Shown here: in pieces, positions 7,890 to 16,910 of the stretch
Position numbering within the stretch: the stretch's first letter is position 1
How the letters are laid out: each line of letters begins with the position of its first letter
Origin: an uncultured Saccharospirillaceae bacterium
GTDB lineage: Bacteria > Pseudomonadota > Gammaproteobacteria > Pseudomonadales > Oceanobacteraceae
Length of the DNA stretch: 64,000 bases
Reading direction: 5' to 3'
Assembly (NCBI GenBank): GCA_947499545.1
Contig: CANMOZ010000017.1
Location: 26,104 to 90,103, forward strand
Notes under the pieces: generated by a model
Databases searched by the model: none
What the model was told of the DNA's origin: nothing
The model's input: only the letters and a program-made list of their open reading frames with translations
Program-made: the position numbers and the translations under genes

Positions 7890-8585
7890 TTAGTCGATAC
7901 CCAATAGCTTGTGAGTTTGAAGTGTGAGTCTCCATTTTGGGTTATCCAGGCAATATTTCATGGCCTGCTGAGTGTGGGCCTCTCGAATGATGTCTTTTTC
8001 GGTATCTATTTGTGGCGAAGCCATTGGGGATAGGAAAAAGTGCTCAGCTTGGAATTTGTGGAATTGTGCGGGTGAGCAATTTTCCTGTGGAAACACCAGT
8101 TTGAGTTCATTTGCACGACTCAATGCCAGCTGAGAGGTGCCTTTTGGGCTAACGCAGACCCAATCAATGTTACTTGGTATGGGTAATGTGCCGTTGGTTT
8201 CAATTGCCACTTCAAAGCCCGCTTTCTGGCAGTCGGTCACTAAAGATTCGGTTAGCTGTAGCGCGGGCTCTCCACCTGTAAAAATGATGTAAGGATTTCC
8301 TAGTAAGGCGCCTTCTTGGGTAGGCCATAAAGCGTTCAAATGCTTTATCAGGCAGGCATTTGATTGGAATGTGCCGCCATTTTGTCCGTCTGTTCCGAGT
8401 ATATCTGTATCGCAAAATTGGCAGGTGGCTGAAGAGCGGCCAGATTCCTTACCATTCCATAAATTGCATTTACTAAAGCGGCAAAAAACAGCAGCCCGCC
8501 CAAAGCGAGCGCCTTCACCCTGTAAGGAATAAAAAGCTTCCTTTACTTTGAAGGGTTTTTGAGCGGCTATTTGCTGTTTCGTCAT
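7890..8585 (-). CDS. queE: 7-carboxy-7-deazaguanine synthase
   Basis: A 231-residue radical SAM enzyme that converts 6-carboxy-tetrahydropterin to 7-carboxy-7-deazaguanine in queuosine and deazapurine synthesis. The N-terminus has the family motif FYSLQGEG (18-25), and the 4Fe-4S cysteines follow the proteobacterial variant C40-x14-C55-x2-C58, with CDTD after the last Cys. A GGEPALQL motif follows. It lies 12 bp downstream of queC on the same strand, consistent with an operon globin-queC-queE. It depends on Fe-S clusters. Confidence 0.95.
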   Translation of the reverse strand: MTKQQIAAQKPFKVKEAFYSLQGEGARFGRAAVFCRFSKCNLWNGKESGRSSATCQFCDTDILGTDGQNGGTFQSNACLIKHLNALWPTQEGALLGNPYIIFTGGEPALQLTESLVTDCQKAGFEVAIETNGTLPIPSNIDWVCVSPKGTSQLALSRANELKLVFPQENCSPAQFHKFQAEHFFLSPMASPQIDTEKDIIREAHTQQAMKYCLDNPKWRLTLQTHKLLGID

Positions 8586-8597
8586 GATATCTAGAGC

Positions 8598-9299
8598 CTA
8601 GGCGGTTTCGTACTCAAGAGGGTCTTGCTGGTGGTTTAATCTAAAGGCCTCTAAACGTTCATTGCATGAGCCGCATTTTCCGCAGGCTTTCTCGCGGCCA
8701 TTGTAGCAAGTCCAGGTATTGCCATAATCTAGCCCCATTTCTATTCCAGTTTTTAAAATCTCTATCTTATCCGAATGCAAAAAGGGTGTGTGAATCTCGA
8801 TGGGATCGTAATTCGCAATTTTAGCAACATCATTCATGGCGTTGACAAATTCGGGGCGGCAATCAGGATAGATGGCGTGATCTCCTGAATGTGCGCCATA
8901 AAAAACATCTAGAGCACCAATATCAACGGCATACCCGATGGCAAGTGAAAGAAGGATCATGTTTCGATTGGGCACCACGGTTGACTTCATTGACTCTTCT
9001 TTGTAGTGACCTTCTGGGATTTCCAAGCCATCTTGAGTTAAAGATGAGCTTTGCATGAGCTGATTAATAACCCTGATATCCAGCACTTTTAGAGGAAGCT
9101 GTAATGATGCGCACACTTTTTGGGCGTACTCTACTTCTTTGGCATGTCTTTGGCCGTAGTCAAAAGTGAGCGGGTATAACTCATAGCCTTGCTTAAGCGC
9201 CAGGTGCAAGACGGTGAATGAGTCCATGCCGCCGGAATAAATGACAACAGCCTTTTTTGGGATTGATTGGTTATGGTTCTTTGTTTTTGTTTGGCTCAT
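8598..9299 (-). CDS. queC: 7-cyano-7-deazaguanine synthase (preQ0 synthase)
   Basis: A 233-residue ATP-dependent enzyme that turns the QueE product into preQ0. It has the PP-loop motif SGGMDS (22-27), the FDYGQRH motif, and a C-terminal zinc site C198-x7-C206-x2-C209-x2-C212. It starts 4 nt after the globin stop, so translation is probably coupled. The length is normal for the family. Confidence 0.96.
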   Translation of the reverse strand: MSQTKTKNHNQSIPKKAVVIYSGGMDSFTVLHLALKQGYELYPLTFDYGQRHAKEVEYAQKVCASLQLPLKVLDIRVINQLMQSSSLTQDGLEIPEGHYKEESMKSTVVPNRNMILLSLAIGYAVDIGALDVFYGAHSGDHAIYPDCRPEFVNAMNDVAKIANYDPIEIHTPFLHSDKIEILKTGIEMGLDYGNTWTCYNGREKACGKCGSCNERLEAFRLNHQQDPLEYETA

Positions 9300-9303
9300 G
9301 ATA

Positions 9304-9750
9304 TTACTCAGTGAGAGTTAGCGGTGAAACTTGTGTTGTTGTGGTCTTGTAGAGGGATTGCATCAACCTAATGCCTGGCTCAATCACTTCTCGCCATTGT
9401 TGCTCAAGGGCGGGAGTGAAAGCCTCATCGTGTCGTCGAATGGCTTCGATTAACGCATCCTCCCAGAAAGCGTACCAGCTGACAGGGATGTTATAGCCAT
9501 CTTGGCCATGACTTTTTCCCAGTGCCTCGAGTTTGCTTGATGGCATTCCTCTGGCGTAGAGAACAAGCCACATCAAGCCGCTGCGAATCAGTTGCCGTTG
9601 AGCTGTCATGTCGGTGTTATCGAAACGCTCGGCAATGGTTTGAGATTTTCCTAGAAAAATACGATAAAAGGACTCGAAAAATGCATCATCTTTACAGCAT
9701 CGACCGTAACTTTGAAAGACGGCATCAATAGAAGATGGGAGGATCTCCAT
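9304..9750 (-). CDS. Single-domain bacterial globin
   Basis: A 148-residue all-helical protein with globin landmarks: F43 at the CD1 region (ERFDNTD), helix E around [12 protein letters not shown], a probable proximal His81 in [13 protein letters not shown], and a C-terminal helix ending near IEPGIRLMQ. Haem binding with NO or O2 chemistry is the family role. It is the first gene of a tight transcription unit with queC and queE (4-nt gap). That pairing is positional evidence only. Confidence 0.75.
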   Translation of the reverse strand: MEILPSSIDAVFQSYGRCCKDDAFFESFYRIFLGKSQTIAERFDNTDMTAQRQLIRSGLMWLVLYARGMPSSKLEALGKSHGQDGYNIPVSWYAFWEDALIEAIRRHDEAFTPALEQQWREVIEPGIRLMQSLYKTTTTQVSPLTLTE

Positions 9751-9797
9751 GTATCTCTCTAAACGCGCATGCCCAACAGGGCGTTGAATGGGGGGTA

Positions 9798-9829
9798 GGC
9801 AAGGTGTGCGGTTGCAACGACACCTTGCC
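9798..9829 (-). terminator. Strong hairpin downstream of suhB
   Basis: A perfect 10-bp stem (GGCAAGGTGT / ACACCTTGCC) has a 12-nt loop that itself contains the palindrome GTTGCAAC. It lies 15 bp after the suhB stop on the reverse strand and just before the globin operon. There is no long U-tract. Confidence 0.55.
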
Positions 9830-9843
9830 TCACCGAGAGTGCT

Positions 9844-10641
9844 TTACTGGGCTTGTGTGCCCGCTGCTGTTTGCAACAATGCTTTAATTAAGCGAGGGTT
9901 GGCAACGGCAATGTCACCGGACTTGCTGTAATCCGTGCCTCCAGAAAAGTCTGATAGCAAACACCCAGCTTCCTTGGCGATGAGGCTCGACGCTAAGAGG
10001 TCGGTCTCTTCTAGGTCGCACATCCAAGCAGCGTGTAGGTGGCCTGCTGCGGCATAAGCAACTGTTAAAGCGTTGGCGCCTATCGTGCGAACACCATGAG
10101 CATGCTCGGTTAGGCGAGCTATTTGTTCGCGAACTTTCTGATTGCGTTCGGTTTGAGCCAGCCCAGGGTAATTTACCCCTAAAATGCATTGGCTCAGTTT
10201 GGTCACTTCACGGCTGCGAATACGGCGGCCATTGTAACTGGCACCCCGACCGCGGCTTGCTGTGAATTCTTCGCCGGTAGCGGGATTGAGTACGAGTGCG
10301 TGCTCAACTTTGCCATCGGTGATGCAAGCGACATTAATGCTGTACAGTGGCAGGCCGTTGCGGAAATTCTCGAGACCCTCAATGGGGTTGATTTTCCAAA
10401 GCGTACTGCTTTCAGGGGAGGCTTCTCTTATTCCTGTTTCAGGGCCTTCAAAGCTGTGACGTGGAAACGCCCTTTTCAGGCTGAATATAATTTTCTTCTC
10501 GGTGCCGATGCGGCATTCTGCGAGAAACTTTGATATATCGCGCTCGGAAGCGTGGTCGAAATCGAAGCGCTCGAAAGCGCGAACCAATTCTTCAGATGCT
10601 TCTCGGATAGAGCGCAGAGCAATATTAACCGTGGGTTGCAT
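9844..10641 (-). CDS. suhB: SuhB-like inositol monophosphatase-family protein with substituted active site
   Basis: A 265-residue protein. The start MQPTVNIALR at 10641 matches the SuhB N-terminus; the frame extends upstream but that part is not SuhB-like. The overall length and the C-terminal motifs (ANALTVAYAAAG, SDFSGGTDYSKSGDIAVANPR) are typical. The metal-binding signature is altered: where E. coli SuhB has DPLDGTTNF this protein has NPIEGLENF (N85, E88), and the EESG motif reads PETG (P67). Phosphatase activity is therefore doubtful, while the rRNA antitermination role known for SuhB could persist. It is divergent from trmJ, the usual suhB-trmJ neighbourhood. Confidence 0.85.
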   Translation of the reverse strand: MQPTVNIALRSIREASEELVRAFERFDFDHASERDISKFLAECRIGTEKKIIFSLKRAFPRHSFEGPETGIREASPESSTLWKINPIEGLENFRNGLPLYSINVACITDGKVEHALVLNPATGEEFTASRGRGASYNGRRIRSREVTKLSQCILGVNYPGLAQTERNQKVREQIARLTEHAHGVRTIGANALTVAYAAAGHLHAAWMCDLEETDLLASSLIAKEAGCLLSDFSGGTDYSKSGDIAVANPRLIKALLQTAAGTQAQ

Positions 10642-10769
10642 AGCCAGGACGCGACTCAAATAAAAACCGTAGGGAACGCAATAGCTTAGCAAGGTTCGAA
10701 AGAAATTGCGATGAGATTTTGTCGCATTATCTGCTAGACTCGATCTCTTGTGAGAATTTGAGGTCAAAA

Positions 10770-11555
10770 ATGCTGGATTTGATTCGAGTTGTGTTGGTGA
10801 GTACTTCACATCCAGGCAATGTAGGCGGCGTGGCTAGAGCCATGAAAAATATGGGGCTGAGAGATCTGGTTTTAGTTAGCCCTGCTTGTGACATTGATGA
10901 AACCGCCGAGGCTAGAGCTTCCGGGGCCGATGACGTACTGAAGAATGTAAAAATAGTCGCCTCTATGGAAGAGGCTGTAGCGGATTGCGCTGTAGTGATT
11001 GGCGCCAGCGCGAGAAATCGACATATTCCCTGGCCTCTTATGACGCCAAGGCAATCGGCTGCTAAAGCAATAGAAGCAACGTCCCATCAAAACCCTGTAG
11101 CCTTAGTGTTTGGTCGAGAGTCAACAGGGCTTACTAATGAAGAACTAACACGATGCAATGCGCATTTGCATATTCCCTCTAATCCGGAATATAGCAGTTT
11201 GAATCTGGTGGCCGCTGTCCAGGTTGTAGCGTACGAAATGCGACTTGCCGCATTGGAGTTGTCATCCAACGGTTTGAATGTGGATGGACAGGGCGATTTT
11301 GATGTAAGCACAGCTGAGAACTCTCACCAGCGGTGGGGTGTGCCATGGGATCAGTCGCTGGCTAGCCAGGAAGAGCTTGAAGGTTTTTTTGAGCATCTAG
11401 AGGAGACCTTGGTTAATATTGACTTCATGGACCCCAAAAACCCTAAACATTTGATGCCAAGGTTGCGTCGAGTATTTTTACGATCTGCATTAGATAAAAC
11501 GGAAGTGAATATTTTTCGCGGCATCTTGAAAATGGTGAACAAAGCTCATCCTTGA
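10770..11555 (+). CDS. trmJ: tRNA (cytidine/uridine-32-2'-O)-methyltransferase
   Basis: A 261-residue SPOUT-class methyltransferase that modifies position 32 of tRNA. The ATG at 10770 (MLDLIRVVLVSTSHPGN) has GAGG upstream and matches the family N-terminus. Motifs seen are HPGNVGGVARAMKNMG, VFGRESTGLTNEEL and SNPEYSSLNL, the knot that binds SAM. It is followed 42 bp later by cysE, as in Pseudomonas-type genomes, where iscR would come next; here iscR lies 6.7 kb further on. Confidence 0.95.
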   Translation: MLDLIRVVLVSTSHPGNVGGVARAMKNMGLRDLVLVSPACDIDETAEARASGADDVLKNVKIVASMEEAVADCAVVIGASARNRHIPWPLMTPRQSAAKAIEATSHQNPVALVFGRESTGLTNEELTRCNAHLHIPSNPEYSSLNLVAAVQVVAYEMRLAALELSSNGLNVDGQGDFDVSTAENSHQRWGVPWDQSLASQEELEGFFEHLEETLVNIDFMDPKNPKHLMPRLRRVFLRSALDKTEVNIFRGILKMVNKAHP

Positions 11556-11597
11556 TGACGCTTTGACTGGATTATAGTTAAAAACAGAAGTGGATTT

Positions 11598-12398
11598 ATG
11601 TGGTCAAGAATTAAAGAAGATGTAGCCAGTGTTTTTCATCGAGACCCTTCTGCAAGAACTAAGTTTGAAGTGGCTACAACCTATCCTGGCTTGCATGCTG
11701 TTTGGTGCTATCGATTGGCACACCCTTTGTGGCAAATGGGCCTAAAGTGGTTGGCTCGATTCATTTCTCATGTTGCGCGTTGGCTTACTGGTGTGGAAAT
11801 TCATCCGGGTGCAACCATCGGTCGGAGGCTGTTTATTGATCATGGTATGGGTGTTGTAATTGGTGAAACAGCGGAGATTGGGGATGATGTAACCCTTTAT
11901 CATGGTGTGACACTGGGCGGAACAACCTGGAAAGCGGGAAAACGCCACCCAACGTTAGCAAACGGTGTAGTGGTGGGGGCTGGTGCAAAAGTCTTAGGGC
12001 CCATTCAGATTGGTCAAGATTCAAGAATTGGATCAAATGCAGTCGTGACTCGATCGGTACCACCAGGAGCAACAGTGGTCGGGATTCCAGGGCGAATCAT
12101 CAAAGCATCAGGTGCACAAGATGAGGAATGCCGAGATGCTATGGCGAAAAAAATTGGTTTTGATGCCTATGGGCTTAAAAATGAAATGCCAGATCCTATT
12201 GCGGTTTCTATTGCGAACTTACTTGACCACATGTTAGCCGTTGATCGAAAAATTGAAGTTATGTGTGACGAAATGGGCAAGCTAGGAAGCACGCGGTGTC
12301 AGGAAGCGTTGCCAGATCTGGATAAGTCTGATTTTTCCTCTATCGAAGAATGTCAGAAAATCCAACAGAATAACCTCTCATCTGGTAATGAAAGTTAA
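11598..12398 (+). CDS. cysE: Serine O-acetyltransferase
   Basis: A 266-residue enzyme that makes O-acetylserine for cysteine synthesis. It has the CysE N-terminus (RDPSAR), the left-handed beta-helix hexapeptide region ([47 protein letters not shown]) and the closing VVGIPGR. Cysteine supply and the Fe-S operon are commonly neighbours in this gene order. The C-terminal tail (about 200-266) is longer than the core and charged. Confidence 0.95.
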   Translation: MWSRIKEDVASVFHRDPSARTKFEVATTYPGLHAVWCYRLAHPLWQMGLKWLARFISHVARWLTGVEIHPGATIGRRLFIDHGMGVVIGETAEIGDDVTLYHGVTLGGTTWKAGKRHPTLANGVVVGAGAKVLGPIQIGQDSRIGSNAVVTRSVPPGATVVGIPGRIIKASGAQDEECRDAMAKKIGFDAYGLKNEMPDPIAVSIANLLDHMLAVDRKIEVMCDEMGKLGSTRCQEALPDLDKSDFSSIEECQKIQQNNLSSGNES

Positions 12399-12482
12399 TA
12401 AAAAGTACGTTGTATGCCGTTTGATTTTAGGAGAATAAAATCATAGAGCCAACTACGTGATGGATCATTGTGGGGGTAGAAA

Positions 12483-13403
12483 ATGCAACATATAAATCGA
12501 ATTTTGTTCGTAGATGATGGTGTTACAGAGGCTAAAAATTGTTTATCTGAAGCCGTGCGTTTGGCGGTTCATCAAAACGCTCAGCTGGATTATCTGATTG
12601 TTCACCCCTCATTACCAACAGAGCTTGAACAATATAAAAAAACCTGGGAAGAGGCTTTCGAAGAAAGAGCAACGCAGATGCTGAATCATGCTAAAAGCCT
12701 TGTTTCGGGAGCAGAATCTTTGGTTGTTAATCATCATACATCTTTCGGTCATCATTTGGCTGTCGATGTAACCGCCTTTGCAAAGCAAATCTCTGCGGAT
12801 TTAGTCGTGAAGCCCTACAAATCCAACCGTCAGGCTTCTGGACCGGACGCTGCTGATTTAAATTTATTACGGCACTGCCCAGCTCCGGTGGGGCTTTTCA
12901 AGGAGCATTCTGATTCAGTACCTGAAGGGCCTATTATGGTCGCGATTGACCCGGAATCGGATGATGAGCCCTTTTCTGAGCAATTAAATACTGAGTTGTT
13001 ATCAATCGCAGAGAAGCTGGCTAAAGGGCAAGGTAAAGATCTTGTTGTCGTTTCGTGCTGGGATTATGCGTATGAGTACAGTTTAAAAAACAGTGCCTTT
13101 ATCAGTATTCCAAGCAGTGAGGTGGACGAGGCGGTGAAAAAATGCCAAAAACTCCATCGTGAGCGGTTGGATGCTCTGCTTCAATCAAGCGGAGTTGAGG
13201 TTTCGCTGGTTAAGCATGAGAGGGGTGCTCCGGAAGCTGAAATCCCTAAGTTGGCTGCTCAATTGAAGGTTGATAAGTTAGTTATCGGTACCGTTGCTCG
13301 GTCGGGGTTTTCTGGGCTCTTAATGGGTAATACGGCTGAAAATATTGTTAACGGAGTGAATGCCTCTATCATTGCTGTTAAGCCTTGTTCATTAAGGCAT
13401 TGA
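12483..13403 (+). CDS. Universal stress protein with two tandem Usp domains
   Basis: A 306-residue UspE-like protein with two Usp repeats (about 1-140 and 150-306). The second carries a nucleotide-binding type motif (KLVIGTVARSGFSGLLMGNTAENIVN). The start is supported by GGGGG 6 nt upstream. It begins the accessory block that separates cysE from iscR. The function in stress survival is inferred from the family. Confidence 0.85.
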   Translation: MQHINRILFVDDGVTEAKNCLSEAVRLAVHQNAQLDYLIVHPSLPTELEQYKKTWEEAFEERATQMLNHAKSLVSGAESLVVNHHTSFGHHLAVDVTAFAKQISADLVVKPYKSNRQASGPDAADLNLLRHCPAPVGLFKEHSDSVPEGPIMVAIDPESDDEPFSEQLNTELLSIAEKLAKGQGKDLVVVSCWDYAYEYSLKNSAFISIPSSEVDEAVKKCQKLHRERLDALLQSSGVEVSLVKHERGAPEAEIPKLAAQLKVDKLVIGTVARSGFSGLLMGNTAENIVNGVNASIIAVKPCSLRH

Positions 13404-13446
13404 CCGAGACCGGTTAGTCATTCGAACAAGAGTTAAAAGGAAGGCG

Positions 13447-14238
13447 TTAATTGTTATTTAAGGAGGCTCTGAATGACTTTGGTGTGATGCCTGCCCGTTT
13501 TTTGAAAAATGAAATAAAAGCACTGTCGCTAGAGAATTCCAGTTCCCCCCATATGCTTTTTGAGTTCCAGCCTTCTTGCAGTAATGCTTGGGCTCTTTCA
13601 AAGCGCCATTGTTGCCGCCATTCAGAATAGGGGATTCCAAGTTCGTTTATGAAAATGCGAGAGAGCGTTTTTCCGCTCATGGGAATAAGCTTAAGGATAT
13701 CTTTTGGGCTTGGTGGGCAGTTTGGGTGTTCTTTTACCGCATCGAGCAAAGGCTTTAATCGAGTATCTTTAGGCAGTGAGCAGGTTTGGCAGCTTTTCGT
13801 ATTTTCAAGTTCGTACATTTCATCATTAAAAACGGATAAAAGGTGTTTTAAATGAGAGGGTCTGGATTGAGTGGTCTCTGATAGAGAGCAAATGCGTTGA
13901 GTAAGCGCTTGTAAAAACCCGTTGAACATAAGGACTTTTGGGTGGCTATCAAAAACGTAAGAATCATCGAAGAAAATAGTGCAGAGCTCTGACTGTGAAG
14001 CGATATAAAATGAATGAGTCGCTTCGGGAGGAAGCCAAATCGCTTGACCTGGATTTAGGGGTTGAGTACCAAGATCAGATGATAACAAAACACTGCCCGA
14101 CAGGGAGAATGTTAACTGCCCACACGGGTGTCGGTGGGGTTGGCACTGATCACCAGGAGCGTGATTTTCTTTCTTACCTACCACTAACTCTTTTGAGTTT
14201 GGTCGTGAGAGTAAAGAGGCTGCATCTGCGAGTGTCAT
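13447..14238 (-). CDS. AraC-family transcriptional regulator with N-terminal cupin domain
   Basis: A 263-residue protein. The N-terminal half has a cupin pattern (HRHPCGQLTFSLSGS, then PLNPGQAIWLPPEATHSF), like the NimR/YeaM group. The C-terminal 100 residues form the two-helix-turn-helix AraC domain (GKTLSRIFINELGIPYSEWR, QALLQEG, SDSAFISFFKKRAGITPKSFR). It is divergent from the MFS-b561 gene at 14374 over a 135-bp intergenic region, so it probably controls that gene, as NimR controls its MFS neighbour. Confidence 0.9.
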   Translation of the reverse strand: MTLADAASLLSRPNSKELVVGKKENHAPGDQCQPHRHPCGQLTFSLSGSVLLSSDLGTQPLNPGQAIWLPPEATHSFYIASQSELCTIFFDDSYVFDSHPKVLMFNGFLQALTQRICSLSETTQSRPSHLKHLLSVFNDEMYELENTKSCQTCSLPKDTRLKPLLDAVKEHPNCPPSPKDILKLIPMSGKTLSRIFINELGIPYSEWRQQWRFERAQALLQEGWNSKSIWGELEFSSDSAFISFFKKRAGITPKSFRASLNNN

Positions 14239-14373
14239 GAGTTTAATCAGTTTTAACTAAGTGTGAAATGTCCAGAAATTAATGTAAGTCGTCCGCAATG
14301 TTGTGATAAATAAACGAGGACTTCTTAACAATAGAGTATCTGTAGGCAACTTCTGAGACTAAAGGTACTCGCT

Positions 14374-16095
14374 GTGAAGGTATCATTTACTAAGCCCATT
14401 ATCCCAATGGCGCTCATAACCTTATTGGTCATGCTACCTCAATTGGGGGAAGCAATCTATAGCCCGGCTATCACACTGATTATGTCAAAATTCCAAGTGA
14501 GCGCTTATCAAGCAGGTATGACGCTCTCATTATTTTTCATTGGATTTTCAGCCGGTGTGGTCTTTTGGGGAGTGTTAAGTGACTCTATCGGGAGGCGGCC
14601 TGCTGTGATTTCTGGGCTGCTGATGTTTACCCTTTTCTCTGGTTTTAGTGTGGTTGTTGATTCATTTGAGCTGTTGCTGATTTGTCGAGTGGGAGCCGCT
14701 TTCAGTTTGGCTGTTTGCTCAGTCGTTTTGCAGTCCATGTTGAGAGATTGCTTTGAAGGTCAGGACTTGGCTAGGTGCTTTGCAACCATTGGAATTGGTA
14801 TAGCTGTTAGTCCAGCGGTTGGTATGTTGCTTGGAGGCTTCTTAACGAGTCACCTTGGTTTATCAAGTGTATTTGTTTCATTAACAATAGCGGGAGGGGT
14901 GGGGCTAATCTGGGCATGCTGGAAGCTTCCTGAAACCTATTTGATTAACGTGAAGGGCAGCCACTCAAAAAACGTCAGTAACAAAGGCGGTGGGCTTATA
15001 TGCGCAATAAAAATTGTGCTCTGTGATCCAAAAGTCCGAGCGTCAGCCATTATGGTCGCACTCATCAATATCATGGTGTTTAACTTTTATAGTATCGCTC
15101 CCGTTAAGTTTGAATCACTAGGATTAAACTCGTCTCAATATGGCCTGGTTGGTTTGTTATTGAGTTCGGGTTCTTTGTTAGGAGGAGTACTGAATCGATT
15201 TCTCTTGAAAAAACATTGCCAGGCAGAGTTTATTGCGAAAACAGTATTTTTAATTACTTTTGCAGCCAGTCTTATGTTGCAAGTCTGTGATGATACGGTT
15301 TTTCTTGTATTCCCCTATTTCTTGATTATGGTCGCACATGCCTTTTCCGTTAATATTCTGAGTTTGGCGCTTGTGGATTACAAGAATAAAATTGGCTCTT
15401 TGTCATCGCTGTTTGGGTTTTCTTATTATTTGATGTTGGCTGCAGGTTTGTTGCTTTTTAACTTTGTCGAAAGCTTAACCTTAACGACGTTAATGTGCTC
15501 TTTGATTGGCTTGCTGTGTTCGAGCAAGCGTTATTCGGGCGGTGTGGTTCTGAAAGCTCCATTGGAGTGGTTGAATGATTTTCTCAAGAGAAAGTTGAGG
15601 CTGGATCTTTGGATGCTATTGCATGCTCTTATCGCACTATTAATGGTGAATATGGTAGTGGTTGGAGAGGCATTAGAAAACTTGGTGTATCACTCAACAA
15701 TGGGAATCTTAGTAATCTCGTTAGTGCTTATAAAATGCTTTTGGATGGCTTCCAATCCTGTTGCCTTTAGAAGAGTTAGAAGGGGCATATCATGGAGGAG
15801 GCCGATGACCACTAAAGTGATTCTTTTTGGCTTGAGTGTTGTACTGTCTTTGTCAGGTATGATGCTGGCGTACTTTCGTGGCTTGCCCTTGGAGGTGTTA
15901 GGCGTTCAACTGTGGGGTGCTGTTATTGATCCATTTACACAAGAATACCTGCTAAGGAACGTTGTGGGTGAAGAGGTTGCAAGCTTTGTTCATGGTTTGT
16001 CTATTGTGGTATTTATGATCGTTGTGTGCTTGCACATATTTGCCTACTTCAAACATATTTATCGTAAAAAGCAGCGCTTGCAACAGGTTGCTTAG
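14374..16095 (+). CDS. Bcr/CflA-like MFS transporter fused to a cytochrome b561-like domain
   Basis: A 573-residue membrane protein starting at GTG (AAGGT upstream). Residues 1-390 are a 12-helix MFS drug-efflux type unit with motif A GVLSDSIGRRP (66-76). Residues about 408-565 form an extra four-helix domain that resembles bacterial cytochrome b561: H417 (LHALIALL), H440 (YHSTMGILVISLVLIK), H540 (VHGLSIVVF) and H554 (LHIFAYFKH) sit where the two haem-binding histidine pairs would be. A transporter-b561 fusion is unusual; the b561 part would exchange electrons in the inner membrane. It lies divergent to an AraC regulator. The b561 call rests on helix pattern and histidines, not on a search. 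Confidence 0.75.
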   Translation: MKVSFTKPIIPMALITLLVMLPQLGEAIYSPAITLIMSKFQVSAYQAGMTLSLFFIGFSAGVVFWGVLSDSIGRRPAVISGLLMFTLFSGFSVVVDSFELLLICRVGAAFSLAVCSVVLQSMLRDCFEGQDLARCFATIGIGIAVSPAVGMLLGGFLTSHLGLSSVFVSLTIAGGVGLIWACWKLPETYLINVKGSHSKNVSNKGGGLICAIKIVLCDPKVRASAIMVALINIMVFNFYSIAPVKFESLGLNSSQYGLVGLLLSSGSLLGGVLNRFLLKKHCQAEFIAKTVFLITFAASLMLQVCDDTVFLVFPYFLIMVAHAFSVNILSLALVDYKNKIGSLSSLFGFSYYLMLAAGLLLFNFVESLTLTTLMCSLIGLLCSSKRYSGGVVLKAPLEWLNDFLKRKLRLDLWMLLHALIALLMVNMVVVGEALENLVYHSTMGILVISLVLIKCFWMASNPVAFRRVRRGISWRRPMTTKVILFGLSVVLSLSGMMLAYFRGLPLEVLGVQLWGAVIDPFTQEYLLRNVVGEEVASFVHGLSIVVFMIVVCLHIFAYFKHIYRKKQRLQQVA

Positions 16096-16106
16096 GTTTT
16101 TAACAT

Positions 16107-16131
16107 CCAGAGCCACCATAGAGGGCTCTGG
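16107..16131 (+). terminator. Terminator-like hairpin after the MFS-b561 gene
   Basis: A perfect 8-bp stem (CCAGAGCC / GGCTCTGG) with a 9-nt loop lies 11 bp after the stop and is followed by a short TTTCGT tail. Confidence 0.55.
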
Positions 16132-16305
16132 TTTCGTGCTGTGTGCCGTGACTGATAAAGCTGCTCGGTTTGGTAAAGTAGAAGGTGCTTATGATGCCGC
16201 AATGACAAATGCGTTCAAGAGCTGGTCAGTTTATTGAAGGTTTACCAGCAGTGCATTTAATACAACAGGATAATGATAAGGCTTTGTAGGCTGCTTCTGA
16301 TTGGA

Positions 16306-16527
16306 TCATTTCTGTGAGTAGATAATTAACTCAACATCTTTCCCAAGAGCCATTCGTGCATCTTTGGGCGGTGTTTGATTGGGGTCTGCGTCATCGGTCA
16401 TGGAATCCGCACACTGCTTTATAAAAGTTGCAAGCTTTGTTAAATCGTCCGCTGTGCCATGGATGACCAGCTCTGATAAATGCATGGGGCTGTTTTGCGA
16501 TGACTTGGGAAATCCAATTACTTTCAT
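16306..16527 (-). CDS. Small Imm32-like protein
   Basis: A 73-residue protein. The pattern MHLSELVIHGTADDLTKLATFIKQCADSM resembles the strand-helix core of Imm32-type immunity proteins (S-E-V-T/I then L-x-x-L-A-x-F-x-x-x-C-A). No toxin gene is adjacent. The SD is weak. It lies between two stretches with no clear genes, so it may be an orphan immunity gene or a member of a related small family. Confidence 0.45.
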   Translation of the reverse strand: MKVIGFPKSSQNSPMHLSELVIHGTADDLTKLATFIKQCADSMTDDADPNQTPPKDARMALGKDVELIIYSQK

Positions 16528-16910
16528 TGAGCTTACTTCTATTCAAACGGCTGAACTTTTTGGGCCAGTCATTCTACACGGATTCACTAGAATGGGGTTT
16601 CATTTTTTACCCTCTTTATACTTTAGGCGGACAGATGAACACCTTAGGAGGCTGAAAGAAGTGTTTCGGCGGAATAGGCGCTTGGTGGCTGACCAATAGT
16701 AAGGCTTTTGATTTAGTCGGAGGGGTTTTGATTGGATTAGAAATGAGTGGCTGGTGAAAAAACAACCTGCTTGTTTATTTTAATGCATAAGTGTCGTTGA
16801 AATTGGTGACATTTTGATGGCGCGTCAAACCTTGCTTAACGAAGTGATTTGCCTGCCTGCATAAGAGAAGCTAGTTATTATTAAGTAAGAAGTTTAATAG
16901 GCAGGCAGAC
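16528..16910. other. 383-bp gap without a recognisable gene
   Basis: No ORF in this stretch has a convincing start or family resemblance. The last 150 bp are AT-richer and lead into the GTG start of the SBP gene at 16911 with AGGCAGG as SD, so they probably hold its promoter. Confidence 0.4.

Noticed and set aside
12423-12442. GATTTTA / TAAAATC hairpin before the universal stress gene
   Set aside because: A 7-bp AT-rich stem is too weak to call a terminator or regulatory structure.
16379-16699. Forward frame overlapping the Imm32-like gene
   Set aside because: It is the antisense shadow of a better gene and has no SD or recognisable domain.
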